Positions 52,943 to 62,264 of a DNA stretch of 64,000 nt are shown here, one piece after another. Source of the stretch: Alistipes indistinctus YIT 12060 (lineage in GTDB: Bacteria; Bacteroidota; Bacteroidia; Bacteroidales; Rikenellaceae); the NCBI RefSeq assembly GCF_025144995.1, contig NZ_CP102250.1:2170001-2234000 (forward strand). The letters run 5' to 3'. Both the position numbers and the translations under genes were made by a program. Each line of letters opens with the position of its first letter. Position 1 is the stretch's first letter. The notes beneath the pieces are model-generated. The model was not told the origin of the DNA, did not search any database, and worked only from the letters and a program-made list of their open reading frames with translations.

Positions 52943-54301
52943 ATGACAACGAAAACCAAACGATTCTTCCTGCCGGAGAGCGAAATCCCGACCCAGTGGT
53001 ACAACATACAGGCCGACATGGTCAATAAACCGATGCCGCCGCTGAATCCCGCCACACGCGAGCCGCTGAAACCCTCGGACCTTTATCCGATCTTCGCGAA
53101 GGCGCTGGCCGATCAGGAGCTGAACCAGACAGACGCATGGATCGACATCCCGGAGGCGGTACGCGAGCAGTATAAGAATTACCGTTCGACGCCGCTGGTA
53201 CGCGCTTACGGCCTCGAAAAGGCGCTCGGCACTCCGGCGCACATCTATTTCAAAAACGAGAGTGTGAGTCCGGTCGGGTCGCACAAGCTGAACTCGGCCG
53301 TCGCGCAGGCTTATTACTGCAAACAGGAGGGTGTGACCAACATAACCACCGAGACCGGCGCGGGCCAGTGGGGGGCAGCGCTCTCTTACGCAGCGAAGGC
53401 GTTCGGGCTCGAACTGGCCGTCTACATGGTTAAGATCAGCTATGAGCAGAAACCCTACCGTCGTTCGATCATGCAGACGTTCGGCGCACAGGTGACCGCC
53501 TCGCCGTCGATGTCCACCAAAGCGGGGCGCAAGATACTGACCGAGCATCCGAACTACCAGGGGTCGCTGGGGACCGCCATCTCCGAGGCGATCGAGCTGG
53601 CGATGAGCACCCCGAACTGCAAATATACGCTGGGCTCGGTCCTGAGCCACGTGACGCTGCACCAGACGGTGATCGGCCTCGAGGCCGAGAAACAGATGCA
53701 GATGGCCGGCGAGTATCCCGACATCGTGATCGGCTGCTTCGGCGGCGGGTCGAATTTCGGGGGTATCTCGTTCCCGTTCATGCGCCACAACATCCTCGAA
53801 GGGAAGAAAACGCGCTTTATCGCCGCCGAGCCGTCGTCGTGCCCGAAGCTGACGCGCGGACAATTCCGTTACGACTTCGGCGACGAGGCGGGCTACACGC
53901 CGCTGCTGCCGATGTTCACCCTCGGCCACAACTTCGCCCCGGCCCACATCCATGCGGGGGGGCTGCGCTACCACGGTGCCGGCGTGATCGTGTCGCAGCT
54001 GCTGAAGGATAAACTGATGGAGGCCGTCGACATTGACCAGCTCGAGAGTTTCGACGCGGGAACCCTCTTCGCACAGGCCGAGGGCATCATCCCGGCTCCC
54101 GAGTCGTGCCATGCGATTGCCGCGGCGATCAAAGAGGCCAACAAATGCAAGGAGACCGGCGAGGAGAAGGTGATCCTGTTCAACCTCTCGGGCCACGGCC
54201 TGATCGACATGGCCGCCTATGATAAATACCTTTCCGGCGACCTGCAAAACTATGCGCTCTCGGACGAAGAGATCGCGAAGAACCTCGCCGAACTGGAATA
54301 A
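52943..54301 (+). CDS. trpB: TrpB2-type tryptophan synthase beta chain
   Basis: PLP enzyme condensing indole and serine to tryptophan. The 452-residue length and the N-terminal extension identify the TrpB2 branch rather than the shorter TrpB1. The PLP lysine is Lys115 in GSHKLNSA; ETGAGQWG (137-144) and the phosphate-binding GGGSN (267-271) are intact. ATG 52943 is used; a TTG two codons upstream is in frame. No trpA is adjacent, as is common for TrpB2, which may use free indole. Control by the Trp attenuator upstream shows that it serves tryptophan supply. Followed by an intrinsic terminator. Confidence 0.95.
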   Translation: MTTKTKRFFLPESEIPTQWYNIQADMVNKPMPPLNPATREPLKPSDLYPIFAKALADQELNQTDAWIDIPEAVREQYKNYRSTPLVRAYGLEKALGTPAHIYFKNESVSPVGSHKLNSAVAQAYYCKQEGVTNITTETGAGQWGAALSYAAKAFGLELAVYMVKISYEQKPYRRSIMQTFGAQVTASPSMSTKAGRKILTEHPNYQGSLGTAISEAIELAMSTPNCKYTLGSVLSHVTLHQTVIGLEAEKQMQMAGEYPDIVIGCFGGGSNFGGISFPFMRHNILEGKKTRFIAAEPSSCPKLTRGQFRYDFGDEAGYTPLLPMFTLGHNFAPAHIHAGGLRYHGAGVIVSQLLKDKLMEAVDIDQLESFDAGTLFAQAEGIIPAPESCHAIAAAIKEANKCKETGEEKVILFNLSGHGLIDMAAYDKYLSGDLQNYALSDEEIAKNLAELE

Positions 54302-54424
54302 TCCGGCCGTATCCGCCACGGCCTTAGTTGGCAGCCGTTGCTGCTGTTGCAGTCGTTGCGGCTTGTCGCTGCCGGGCCCGGGGATAACTTTACCGTCGCC
54401 GGAATTGTTCCGGGACGCATCGGA

Positions 54425-54459
54425 CCGCCCGCCTCATAACGAGGCGGGCGGCCTGTTTT
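54425..54459 (+). terminator. Terminator after trpB
   Basis: CCGCCCGCCTC / GAGGCGGGCGG, 11-bp perfect stem with a 5-nt loop, then CCTGTTTT. Confidence 0.82.
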
Positions 54460-54538
54460 CCGGCGACAGGAATTTTTGCCGGAAAATCGCGCCGACGGCT
54501 GCCCGGGGGCCCCGGAGGGCCGAAAGAGGGGATTTTTC

Positions 54539-54571
54539 TTTGGGAAAAACGGTTTTTTTTATTTAATTTTG
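54539..54571 (+). promoter_or_regulatory. Promoter of the glycoside-oxidation operon
   Basis: TTTG (54539-54542), 21-nt spacer, TAATTTTG (54564-54571): both phylum boxes exact. Confidence 0.8.
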
Positions 54572-54748
54572 TCTATAGTGTATGCTTTGTTATGACACTC
54601 AGCGCAATGCGCGGGTACCGGAAAGTGCGGCTCCCGGAGGGGCCGGTGCCGAAGCCGGGGGCGGGATTCGCCCGTGGAATCCGCAAACCTTGCGCGCAAG
54701 CCGGGCATATCTACCAAACCTAAAAATAACGAACAGCTAACGCCAATT

Positions 54749-55612
54749 ATGGACAGAAGAGAATTTTTGAAGAGATCCGTGTTGCTGACCGCCGGTGCCG
54801 TGGTCGGAAGTCGGCTGCTGGCCGAGGGAACTTTCAGCAAGACCCCGCACAAAATCGTCGGCCTGCAGCTCTACTCGCTGCGCGACGCAATGAAAAAGGA
54901 CGTGCCGGGCACGTTGAAAAAAACCGCCAAAATGGGTTACCAGACCCTCGAAACCGCCGGTTACGGCGACGGCAAACTCTACGGTTACGCTCCCGCCGAA
55001 TTCCGCAAAATGTGCGAGGACCTCGGGATGCAGGTGATGGGCGCGCATCTGGGCCGCAGTTATACCAAAGAGACCGACGCCGAGGTGATGGATTGGTGGA
55101 AACAGGCGCTCGACGCGCAGGCCGAGGCCGGGTGCTCCTATGCCGTGCAGGCTTCGTACCCGATCGGCGAAAAACTCGACGACATCAAACTCTACTGCGA
55201 TTACTTCAACCAGGTGGGCGCCGAGGCCAAGAAACGCGGGCTGCGTTTCGGTTTCCATAATCACGCCAAAGAGTTCGAAAAGCGCGAAGGAGAGGTGATC
55301 TACGACTATATGGTGGCCAACACCGATCCCACGAACGTGATGTTCGAACTGGACGTTTACTGGGCGCAGAAGGGCGGCGTGAATCCCGTCGACTATATCC
55401 GGAAATATGCCGGCCGTATTCCGCTGCTGCACATCAAGGACGAACAGGCTATCGGCGAAAGCGGCACGATGGACTTCAAGTCGATCTTCGACGCGGCGTA
55501 CGACAGCGGGCTGGAGTCTTATTTCGTCGAAGTGGAGCGTTACGGCCGCACCCCGGAGAAAGACGTGGCTGCCAGCTACAACTTCCTCGCTGCGGCGCCT
55601 TACGTGAAATAA
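54749..55612 (+). CDS. Exported sugar phosphate isomerase/epimerase-like TIM-barrel protein
   Basis: 287 residues of the AP-endonuclease-2/xylose-isomerase-like fold. The N-terminus MDRREFLKRSVLLTAGAVVGS has a twin-arginine type signal, so it is probably exported folded. Metal-site and barrel blocks are IVGLQLYSLRD, FGFHNHAKEFE, MFELDVYWAQKGG, LLHIKDEQ and YFVEVERYG; the Glu/Asp/His metal ligands of the family appear present. Start at 54749 gives the Tat signal directly. First gene of a three-gene unit with a Gfo/Idh/MocA oxidoreductase and a DUF1080 protein, pointing to 3-keto-sugar chemistry; precise reaction unknown. Confidence 0.87.
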   Translation: MDRREFLKRSVLLTAGAVVGSRLLAEGTFSKTPHKIVGLQLYSLRDAMKKDVPGTLKKTAKMGYQTLETAGYGDGKLYGYAPAEFRKMCEDLGMQVMGAHLGRSYTKETDAEVMDWWKQALDAQAEAGCSYAVQASYPIGEKLDDIKLYCDYFNQVGAEAKKRGLRFGFHNHAKEFEKREGEVIYDYMVANTDPTNVMFELDVYWAQKGGVNPVDYIRKYAGRIPLLHIKDEQAIGESGTMDFKSIFDAAYDSGLESYFVEVERYGRTPEKDVAASYNFLAAAPYVK

Positions 55613-55737
55613 GGCGTGCATCACGCAGGGCGCAACACGGGAGAAGTCGGGCGGCGTTTGCGGCCGCACGGCCGGTTCCGCCGGATGACCCCTTGTCAAT
55701 AAAAACCTGAATTTAAATAAAAACCGAACCTAAAGTT

Positions 55738-57219
55738 ATGGCAAACAAAATTTCAAGACGCGATTTCCTGCGCAAAGGCGGGATCGGGCTGGCCGCCGCG
55801 ACGGTGGTGCCCAACGTAGTGCTCGGAAAATCGCACGGACATACCGCTCCCAGTGACAAACTCAACATCGCGGGCGTGGGCGTCGGCGGCCGCGGGGCCA
55901 GCGTGCTCAAGGGCTGCGAGAGCCAGAATATCGTCGCACTGTGCGATACCGACTGGAATTATGCGAAAAAGACCTTCAACCGCTATCCCAATGCGCGCCG
56001 TTTCTGGGACTACCGGACGATGCTCGACCAGGTGGGCAATACCATCGACGCGGTTGTCGTGGGCACCGCCGACCATACCCACTGCCTCGTGGCATCGGAT
56101 GCGATCACGATGGGCAAACACGTCTATTGCGAAAAACCGCTGACGCACAGCGTATACGAGTCGCGCCTGCTGACCAAACTCGCCGACAAGTACGGCGTGG
56201 CGACGCAGATGGGCAACCAGGGTTCGTCGGGCGACGGCGTGCGCAAGGTGTGCGACTGGATCTGGAACGGCGAGATCGGCGAGGTGACCCGCGTGGATTG
56301 TTTCACCGACCGCCCCATTTGGCCGCAGGGGCTGATGCGCCCCCAGCAGGTGGACGCCATTCCCAACACGCTGAACTGGGACCTGTTCATCGGCCCGGCG
56401 CCGATGCGCCCGTACAACCATATTTACCAGCCGTGGAACTGGCGCGGATGGTGGGACTTCGGTACCGGAGCCCTCGGCGATATGGCCTGCCACATCATGC
56501 ATCCGATCTTCAAGGGACTGAAGCTCGGCTACCCGACCCATGCCGAAGGCAGTTCTACCTCGCTGCTGACCGACTGCGCGCCCAATGCGCAGATCGTGAA
56601 GTACACCTTCCCCGAACGCGGACAGATCGGTAAGATCAACCTGCCGGAAGTGACCGTGACCTGGTACGACGGCGGCCTCAAACCGGAGATTCCGGCCGGC
56701 GTGCCTGCAGGCAAAGACCTCAATGATTCGGGTGGCGGTGCGATCTTCTACGGGACGAAGGATACGCTGATCTGCGGTTGCTACGGCCGTAACCCGTGGC
56801 TCGTGTCGGGCCGCGTGCCCAACGCGCCGGAGATGACGCGCAAGATCGAAAACGCCGAGGCGGGCCACCAGATGGACTGGGTGCGCGCCTGCAAGGAGGA
56901 CAAGGCCAACCGCGTGAAGAGCGCGTCGGACTTCAGCGAAGCCGGCCCGTTCAACGAGATCGTCGTGATGGGCGTGCTGGCCGTAAGGCTCCAGGGGCTC
57001 AACCGTGTACTCGACTGGGACGGGGAGAACATGCGCTTTACGAACATCGGCCCGGACGAGACGCTAAAAATTATGGTCGAAGACGGTTTCTCGATCAAGG
57101 ACGGCCATCCGACCTTCAACAAACGCTACACCGATCCGATCAACGCGCAGCAGTTCGCGCAGGAGATGATCAAGCACAACTACCGCGACGGCTGGAAACT
57201 CGTCGACATGCCTAAGTAA
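55738..57219 (+). CDS. Exported Gfo/Idh/MocA-family oxidoreductase
   Basis: 493 residues. Twin-arginine signal SRRDFLRKGGIGLAAATVV, then an NAD(P)-binding Rossmann half (GVGVGGRGASVLKGC, VALCDTDW, VVVGTADHTH) with CEKPLTH, the family's catalytic-type Lys-Pro motif, and a C-terminal alpha/beta dimerisation half with WGTG-like DFGTGALGDMACHIMH, where the His/Asp are candidate catalytic residues. Relatives oxidise the C3 hydroxyl of glycosides or hydrolyse alpha-N-acetylgalactosamine through a redox mechanism (GH109). Bound rather than free NAD is usual for Tat-exported members. Linked to the TIM-barrel and DUF1080 genes. Confidence 0.92.
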   Translation: MANKISRRDFLRKGGIGLAAATVVPNVVLGKSHGHTAPSDKLNIAGVGVGGRGASVLKGCESQNIVALCDTDWNYAKKTFNRYPNARRFWDYRTMLDQVGNTIDAVVVGTADHTHCLVASDAITMGKHVYCEKPLTHSVYESRLLTKLADKYGVATQMGNQGSSGDGVRKVCDWIWNGEIGEVTRVDCFTDRPIWPQGLMRPQQVDAIPNTLNWDLFIGPAPMRPYNHIYQPWNWRGWWDFGTGALGDMACHIMHPIFKGLKLGYPTHAEGSSTSLLTDCAPNAQIVKYTFPERGQIGKINLPEVTVTWYDGGLKPEIPAGVPAGKDLNDSGGGAIFYGTKDTLICGCYGRNPWLVSGRVPNAPEMTRKIENAEAGHQMDWVRACKEDKANRVKSASDFSEAGPFNEIVVMGVLAVRLQGLNRVLDWDGENMRFTNIGPDETLKIMVEDGFSIKDGHPTFNKRYTDPINAQQFAQEMIKHNYRDGWKLVDMPK

Positions 57220-57395
57220 GCCCCAGGCATGCGCTTGCGTGTTTCGGATTCCCGTGAAACGACCCTCTCTGCCGCCCCGAGCGGAGCTTCCGGCTCCGTG
57301 CGGGTGCGGGGGAGATGAAGCCTGAATCCGGCCCCATTTACATCAGATACGTCAGACTAACCAATTAACTGAAACAATTAATCCGAATAACGACG

Positions 57396-58178
57396 ATGAA
57401 AGGACTTTTTTATGCAACGAGCATGGTGGCGATGGCCGCGGTGATCACCTCGTGCGGCAACGGCGGCGCAAAAAAAGCGGCTGCCGACAGTACCGCTATG
57501 GCAGCGGATTCGAATGTGGTGGTGCTCTTCGACGGCACCAGCCTCGACGGATGGCGCGGCTATAACAAGGACACGGTTCCTTCGGCATGGACCCTGGAGG
57601 ACGGCTGCATCAAAATCAACGGCTCCGGGGCCGGTGAAGCCGGTGCCCGCAACGGCGGCGACCTGATCTTCGGGGCCGAGAAGTTCGGCAACTTCGAGCT
57701 TTCGTTCGAATGGAAGGTGGCCAAAGGCAGCAACAGCGGCGTCTTCTACATGATCCAGGAGGTACCCGATACCCCGTCTTACTACTCGGCTCCCGAGTAC
57801 CAGATCCTCGACAACGAGAACCACCCCGACGCGAAGCTGGGTGTGGACGGCAACCGCAAGTCGGCGTCGCTTTACGATATGATCCCGGCCAAGCCGCAGA
57901 ATTCCAAACCGTTCGGCGAATGGAACACCGGTAAGATCATGGTTTACAAGGGTACCGTCGTGCACTACCAGAACGGAGAGAACGTGCTGGAGTACCACCT
58001 CTGGACGCCCGAGTGGCAGGCTATGCTCGACAAGAGCAAGTTCAGCAAGGATAAGAACGAGAAAGCCTACAACCTGCTGCTGAACTGCGGCGGCGACCAA
58101 AAAGAGGGCTACATCGGCCTGCAGGACCACGGCGACGACGTGTGGTACCGCAACATCACGGTCAAGAAACTCGACTAA
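57396..58178 (+). CDS. DUF1080 lipoprotein (3-keto-disaccharide hydrolase/lyase family)
   Basis: 260 residues with lipoprotein signal (ITSC, Cys20) and a single DUF1080 concanavalin-like fold: VVLFDGTSLDGWRGY, WTLEDGCIKI, GGDLIFGAEKFGNFELSFEWKVA, NSGVFYMIQ, SAPEYQILDNENHPDAK and the final WYRNITVKKL. DUF1080 members cleave 3-keto-glycosides by hydrolysis or beta-elimination; here an outer-membrane or periplasmic lipoprotein acting on the product of the upstream oxidoreductase is the natural reading. Last gene of the unit. Confidence 0.9.
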   Translation: MKGLFYATSMVAMAAVITSCGNGGAKKAAADSTAMAADSNVVVLFDGTSLDGWRGYNKDTVPSAWTLEDGCIKINGSGAGEAGARNGGDLIFGAEKFGNFELSFEWKVAKGSNSGVFYMIQEVPDTPSYYSAPEYQILDNENHPDAKLGVDGNRKSASLYDMIPAKPQNSKPFGEWNTGKIMVYKGTVVHYQNGENVLEYHLWTPEWQAMLDKSKFSKDKNEKAYNLLLNCGGDQKEGYIGLQDHGDDVWYRNITVKKLD

Positions 58179-58206
58179 CGTTCCGCACGGTCCGGACACT
58201 TTACAC

Positions 58207-58240
58207 CGCATGGGGGATCGAATTTTCGTTCCCCCATTGC
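58207..58240 (+). terminator. Stem-loop after the DUF1080 gene
   Basis: GCATGGGGG and CCCCCATTGC pair over 7-8 bp around an AT-rich loop; only a weak T tract (TTTG) follows. Likely the transcript end. Confidence 0.45.
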
Positions 58241-58266
58241 TTTGTTCGAATCTGTTGCTATTTTTG
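58236..58266 (+). promoter_or_regulatory. Promoter of the PorT-like barrel gene
   Basis: TTG (58236-58238), 20-nt spacer, TATTTTTG (58259-58266). The leader to the start codon is about 205 nt and contains an ACCCC-CTGC-GGGGT hairpin (about 58279-58291). Confidence 0.7.
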
Positions 58267-58471
58267 CAGTTAGCGAGGTGACCCCCTGCGGGGTCCGGTG
58301 CGTTAACGGAATGCGTGCGGGCCGGATGCAGGCGAAATGCCTGCGGGAGCGCGCCGGCGGACTGCCGGGGACCCTGGCAGCCAGGATGGGGCTTTTCCGC
58401 ACGGTGTCGCCGTTTGCTTCCTTGCGGGCATGGCGCCGTCATCGCCCAAACCCACGAATAAAAACCAGAAA

Positions 58472-59086
58472 ATGAAAAAAATCATGCTTTTGGCCGCCGT
58501 ACTGCTGGCGGCGACTGTCGCCCGTGCGCAGGATGACTACAATCCCAACCGTGCCCACGAAGGGTGGTATTACGGAGTAACCGTGGGGTTGAATGTGGCC
58601 AACATGGCCAAAGAAGAGGGCGGCGATGCGCTGGTGCGCACCAACGGCGGCGTCTTCGGAGGCTACCGGGTGGGGAGATTCCTCGCCGTGCAGGCCGAAC
58701 TGCTCTACTCGGGTTCGGGAACGAGCATGTATATCGACGAAGTGGACGATATATCGTTTGACGATGTCGTGCATTTGAACATGACCTACCTCAATATCCC
58801 GATTACAGCTAAAATCTATCTCGTCAAGGGGCTGAATGTGCATGTGGGTGTGCAGCCGGGTTTCCTTGTGCGCAAGCGGCTCAACTACCGCGGCGATAAG
58901 TATGAGTTCGATGATGAGGGGGATTGCAATACATACGATTTTTGCGTACCGCTCGGTATCGGCTACGATTTCGGGCACCTCACTTTCGATGTCCGTTACC
59001 AGCAGGGGACGGTCGATATAATGAAGGGCGATGGTGAAAAGACGCTTAATACGCTGCTCTGTTTCAATTTCGGCTATAAGTTTTAA
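58472..59086 (+). CDS. PorT-like outer-membrane beta-barrel protein
   Basis: 204 residues: signal peptide MKKIMLLAAVLLAATVARAQ, then eight or so amphipathic beta strands (YYGVTVGLNVANM, GGVFGGYRVGRFLAVQAELLYS, MTYLNIPITAKIYLV, LNVHVGVQPGFLVRKR) ending in an aromatic strand (LCFNFGYKF), as in the PorT/outer membrane beta-barrel domain family. These small barrels of Bacteroidetes mostly have unknown roles. ATG 58472 is used for the signal peptide; the frame is open 45 codons further up in a noncoding-looking part. Confidence 0.85.
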   Translation: MKKIMLLAAVLLAATVARAQDDYNPNRAHEGWYYGVTVGLNVANMAKEEGGDALVRTNGGVFGGYRVGRFLAVQAELLYSGSGTSMYIDEVDDISFDDVVHLNMTYLNIPITAKIYLVKGLNVHVGVQPGFLVRKRLNYRGDKYEFDDEGDCNTYDFCVPLGIGYDFGHLTFDVRYQQGTVDIMKGDGEKTLNTLLCFNFGYKF

Positions 59087-59510
59087 AACCGGCGGTTCCC
59101 GGTCGCGGAGCCGTCGGAGGCCTCGGACCGGTGGAGCGGCCGTGCGATCGGTCGCGGCGGGTGAAATAACCGCAGGTGCAATCGCAGGGCAGGGGGTTGC
59201 CCGGCCGGTCGGGGGCAACCTGCGCGGCATCACGATCGTTACGTAGTCGTCGCATAATAACGAGGTGCGCCCAAGATAGGGCGCACCTTTTGTTGTGTTA
59301 CTGCCTGTTATTTGGCCGTCTGTGGGCGGAGGCGTTTCTTCCGTTGTCCGGCGGCCTTTGCCGTATCGGCGTCTTGGTCGCGGCGGCATGCGGTCCGGGT
59401 CGTTCGGATTGGCCCTTCGCTCCTGTCAGGGGCGGGACCGGAAAGGTGCGGAAGGCCGGATGCGCCGTCTCAGCGCGGAACGGAGGCATTGCGCACGGGG
59501 AAGCAGGGCG
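59087..59510. other. Region between convergent barrel and MFS genes
   Basis: 424 nt with no gene seen. Contains the strong terminator at 59263-59294; the rest is GC-rich. Confidence 0.5.
59263..59294 (+). terminator. Intrinsic terminator
   Basis: AGGTGCGCCC / GGGCGCACCT, 10-bp perfect stem, 6-nt loop, then TTTGTTG. Ends the barrel transcript about 180 nt past the stop. Confidence 0.85.
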
Positions 59511-60857
59511 TTATTTCAGTTTCGACGGATCGACCCCGAACGTGAACGTATGGCGGTAGCGGTAGCCGGCCACGGCGACGAGCAGTGTCAGTATGCCGTT
59601 CACCAGGAACGGGAAGCTGGCCGATGTGTCGTCGAATATGCCTTGGAAGAAGGCCATGATAAATGGGTAGACGACGATCGCCAGGTAACTGGCGGCCATC
59701 GTGAGCGACAGTGCGAAGATCGCCTTGTCGGGCCGTGCGATGATGACGGTCTTGTCGTAGGCGATGGGTTGCAGGATGCCGTATCCGGCCCCGACCAGGA
59801 AGCTGCCCAGTGCGATGACGGGTTCCCGGTGCAGCAACAGGATCAGCGCGAGGCCCGCCGTGATCATGCCGAACGAGATGAAGACCGAGTTGCGGCCGAG
59901 GCGGTCGAGGATTTGCGTGATGAAGAAGCCCGGGAGCATGATCGCGAGGAAGAAGATCGAGATCATCATGCCGCTGGCCGAGCTGCTCATGCCGTAGTGC
60001 TGCATCAGGAAAGGCAGGTTGAAAGCCACCGCGAGCACCGTGTAGGTGGCGAAAAAGTAGACGGCCATCACCGCGTTGAGTTTCGGTGCGTCGATACCCT
60101 TGCCGTAGAGCGGCTTGCGGGAACGCTCCGCTTCTCCGCCGGTCGTGGCGGGGGCAGGCGGCCGCGTTGCCTGTGGGGATATGGTTTCCGGACGGAGTGC
60201 CGTTGCGGATTGCGGCGACGTTCCGGTCCGGGACGGTGTGGGGGCAGAATGCGGAGTTGGGACGGCCGCTTTTTCGGGTTGCGGGGTGTGTCGCAGCCGC
60301 AGCGTCAGCAGCAGCGCGATGCCGGGAATTGCGTAGACCAGGAACGGCAGGTGCCAGTCGACCATCGCGAGCCAGCCCGCCAATGCGGTGGTCAGTACGA
60401 GCGTGAGGTTGCTGATGGACGAACTGATACCCAGCTGCCGGGTGCGGTAGCGTCCGTCGAAGTAGTCGGCCACGAGCCCCGTCGTGAGCGGGATCACCAG
60501 CCCGGCCCCGATACCCAGCAGGCAGTTGAACAGGATCAGCAGCCACATGCTCTTCGCCACGAGGCAGAGCATGCCGCTGGCGAAGAAAATTCCGAGTCCC
60601 GCATAGAGTATTTTCAGCTTGTTGCGGTTCTCGGAGAGCTTGCCCGCGAGCAGTACGCATGGGATGATCAGCAGCGAGGGCAGCGACGAGAGCATCTGGA
60701 TCTCGAGGTGCGAGGTGTGCGGGAAAATCTTGTCCAGGTCGCCGAGGATCGGCGAGATGGCCAGTCCGGGCAGCGATTTGACCGACGAGACCGACCAGAT
60801 GGCTACCAGTGTCGCCAGCGAAATCATTCCGCGGCCGGTTTGGATCGTTTTTTTCAT
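59511..60857 (-). CDS. Major facilitator superfamily transporter
   Basis: 448 residues with twelve membrane helices in two halves. The first half has the MFS loop GKLSENRNKLKILYAGLG after helix 2 and GLVADYFDGRYRTRQLG; the second half has ITQILDRLGRNSVFISFG, the matching motif A-like loop. The central cytoplasmic loop (about residues 200-250) is a Pro/Thr/Ala/Ser-rich low-complexity stretch. Substrate unknown. It lies upstream of no operon partner but close to the DcaP-like porin gene on the same strand, about 115 nt downstream of that gene, so the two may be co-transcribed. Confidence 0.9.
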   Translation of the reverse strand: MKKTIQTGRGMISLATLVAIWSVSSVKSLPGLAISPILGDLDKIFPHTSHLEIQMLSSLPSLLIIPCVLLAGKLSENRNKLKILYAGLGIFFASGMLCLVAKSMWLLILFNCLLGIGAGLVIPLTTGLVADYFDGRYRTRQLGISSSISNLTLVLTTALAGWLAMVDWHLPFLVYAIPGIALLLTLRLRHTPQPEKAAVPTPHSAPTPSRTGTSPQSATALRPETISPQATRPPAPATTGGEAERSRKPLYGKGIDAPKLNAVMAVYFFATYTVLAVAFNLPFLMQHYGMSSSASGMMISIFFLAIMLPGFFITQILDRLGRNSVFISFGMITAGLALILLLHREPVIALGSFLVGAGYGILQPIAYDKTVIIARPDKAIFALSLTMAASYLAIVVYPFIMAFFQGIFDDTSASFPFLVNGILTLLVAVAGYRYRHTFTFGVDPSKLK

Positions 60858-60971
60858 AAACGTAAGGTTCGAAAGTTAACGGTGAGCGGTCCGGCAACTC
60901 TTTGCCGCCCGCTGTGCGGGACGAGCCGGTTGTCCGGGAGTGTCCCTGTTCGGGGCCGGGGCGTGATTCCG

Positions 60972-62264
60972 TTAGAAATTATACTGTACGAGCGCCTGGA
61001 TGCGGTTGGCATGCCCCAGCTGCCCGTCGAGGTTTTTGCGTGAACCGTACATGTACGAAAGGCCCGCCTGGAAACTGTCGGTGATGTTGTAGAACACGTT
61101 GGTCGAGACGTAGTGCGCGAGGTTGTAGAGGTCGGCCTGGTAGTAATCTTTCGGCGCGGCTACCTTGACGCCGCTGTAAGCCGCCGTGGCCGTCCACTTC
61201 TTGTTGAATACGTATTGCAGGCCGCCGATCCAGCTTCCTGCCTCTACGGCCTGGAGCTTGCCGGGATCGCCCGTGACCGGAACCAGGTCGAGCCCCGTCC
61301 CGGCGATGTCCTGGATGTAACCTGCGACGCCTTTGCCGTAAATTCCCTGCCAGTAAGCCGTCCATTTGCGGCCCAGCTGCCATTCGCCGCTGACCTGCAC
61401 GCCGTAGCCGAACTGCGATTCGCGGCTGTCCAACCGTTCGTTGTAGTAGTCCAGGTCGCGGAACAGGGCCGATGCCCGGACGTGGCTCATGCCTTTGTTC
61501 CAGCTATACTGCGCATAGACGGGAAAGTCGGGCATGCGCTGGGTGGTGGTGCCTGTCGCTGCGGAGGTGGTGATGCTCGCATCGGGCATTTCGGCCGCCA
61601 CGGCGATCTGCCAGTGGGCGTTGAACGTGTGCGTGTAGCGGATCATCGTGTTGAAAAGCGTCGTATAGCCGTTGGGTCCTTCGAAATCGACGGTGGTAGG
61701 TACCGCTGTCAGGTCGCAGAAGGTCGTGAAGCGCCGTCCGACGGTGAATCCCGCTACCGTAATGTAAGCGTCGCGCAGCGAGAATCCGGTGGTTTGGTAA
61801 CCCCGGAAGTTGGCCGAAATGTAGCCGACGATCGGTCCCAGCTTACCGGCGTGCGCGATCGCTTTGAAGAACAGGCCCGACGTCGAGGGGTCGAGCTGGA
61901 ACTGCTGGTTGTAGCGCTCGGTGTTCGGCACCGGAATGTCTGCGGTAATGAAGTCGAGGTTGTCGGCGATGCCGCCGAAGTCGTAAGAGGCACGCAGGCT
62001 CACGTTGCCGCCGATACCCAAAATCATTTTCTGGTCTTTGCCCGAGATGATGAACCGCGGCAGCCCGCTTTGCTGGAAACCGCGCTCGATGGTGTTGTAA
62101 TAGGCCGCGATTACCTGCTCGGTTGCTGCCGAATCGAGCTTTTCACCCCCGGTATTGACGAAGATGACGTGGGATTTGGCGTGGTTTTGCAGGATTTGCG
62201 CATGCGCCGCGCCGCCCAGCAGCGCGAAGCATGCTGCCAAAGAAAGGAGTCGAAAGTATTTCAT
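60972..62264 (-). CDS. DcaP-like outer-membrane porin
   Basis: 430 residues. Signal peptide MKYFRLLSLAACFALLGGAAHAQ, a short coiled segment, then a 16-strand-like porin with blocks FIISGKDQKMILGIGGNVSLRASYDFGGI (split across strands), IPVPNTERYNQQFQLDPSTS, ANFRGYQTTGFSLRDAYITVAGFTVGRR and a final aromatic strand (QALVQYNF). This matches the DcaP/trimeric porin family, which passes small dicarboxylic or aromatic acids in other bacteria. Start MKYFRLL at 62264 is chosen for the signal peptide; the frame is open 35 codons further. Likely partner of the MFS gene. Confidence 0.85.
   Translation of the reverse strand: MKYFRLLSLAACFALLGGAAHAQILQNHAKSHVIFVNTGGEKLDSAATEQVIAAYYNTIERGFQQSGLPRFIISGKDQKMILGIGGNVSLRASYDFGGIADNLDFITADIPVPNTERYNQQFQLDPSTSGLFFKAIAHAGKLGPIVGYISANFRGYQTTGFSLRDAYITVAGFTVGRRFTTFCDLTAVPTTVDFEGPNGYTTLFNTMIRYTHTFNAHWQIAVAAEMPDASITTSAATGTTTQRMPDFPVYAQYSWNKGMSHVRASALFRDLDYYNERLDSRESQFGYGVQVSGEWQLGRKWTAYWQGIYGKGVAGYIQDIAGTGLDLVPVTGDPGKLQAVEAGSWIGGLQYVFNKKWTATAAYSGVKVAAPKDYYQADLYNLAHYVSTNVFYNITDSFQAGLSYMYGSRKNLDGQLGHANRIQALVQYNF

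Larger units (their letters stand above)
54302..54748. other. Intergenic region after trpB
   Basis: 447 nt without a gene: trpB terminator at 54425-54459, then the promoter of the next operon at 54539-54571 and a leader of about 170 nt. Confidence 0.6.
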
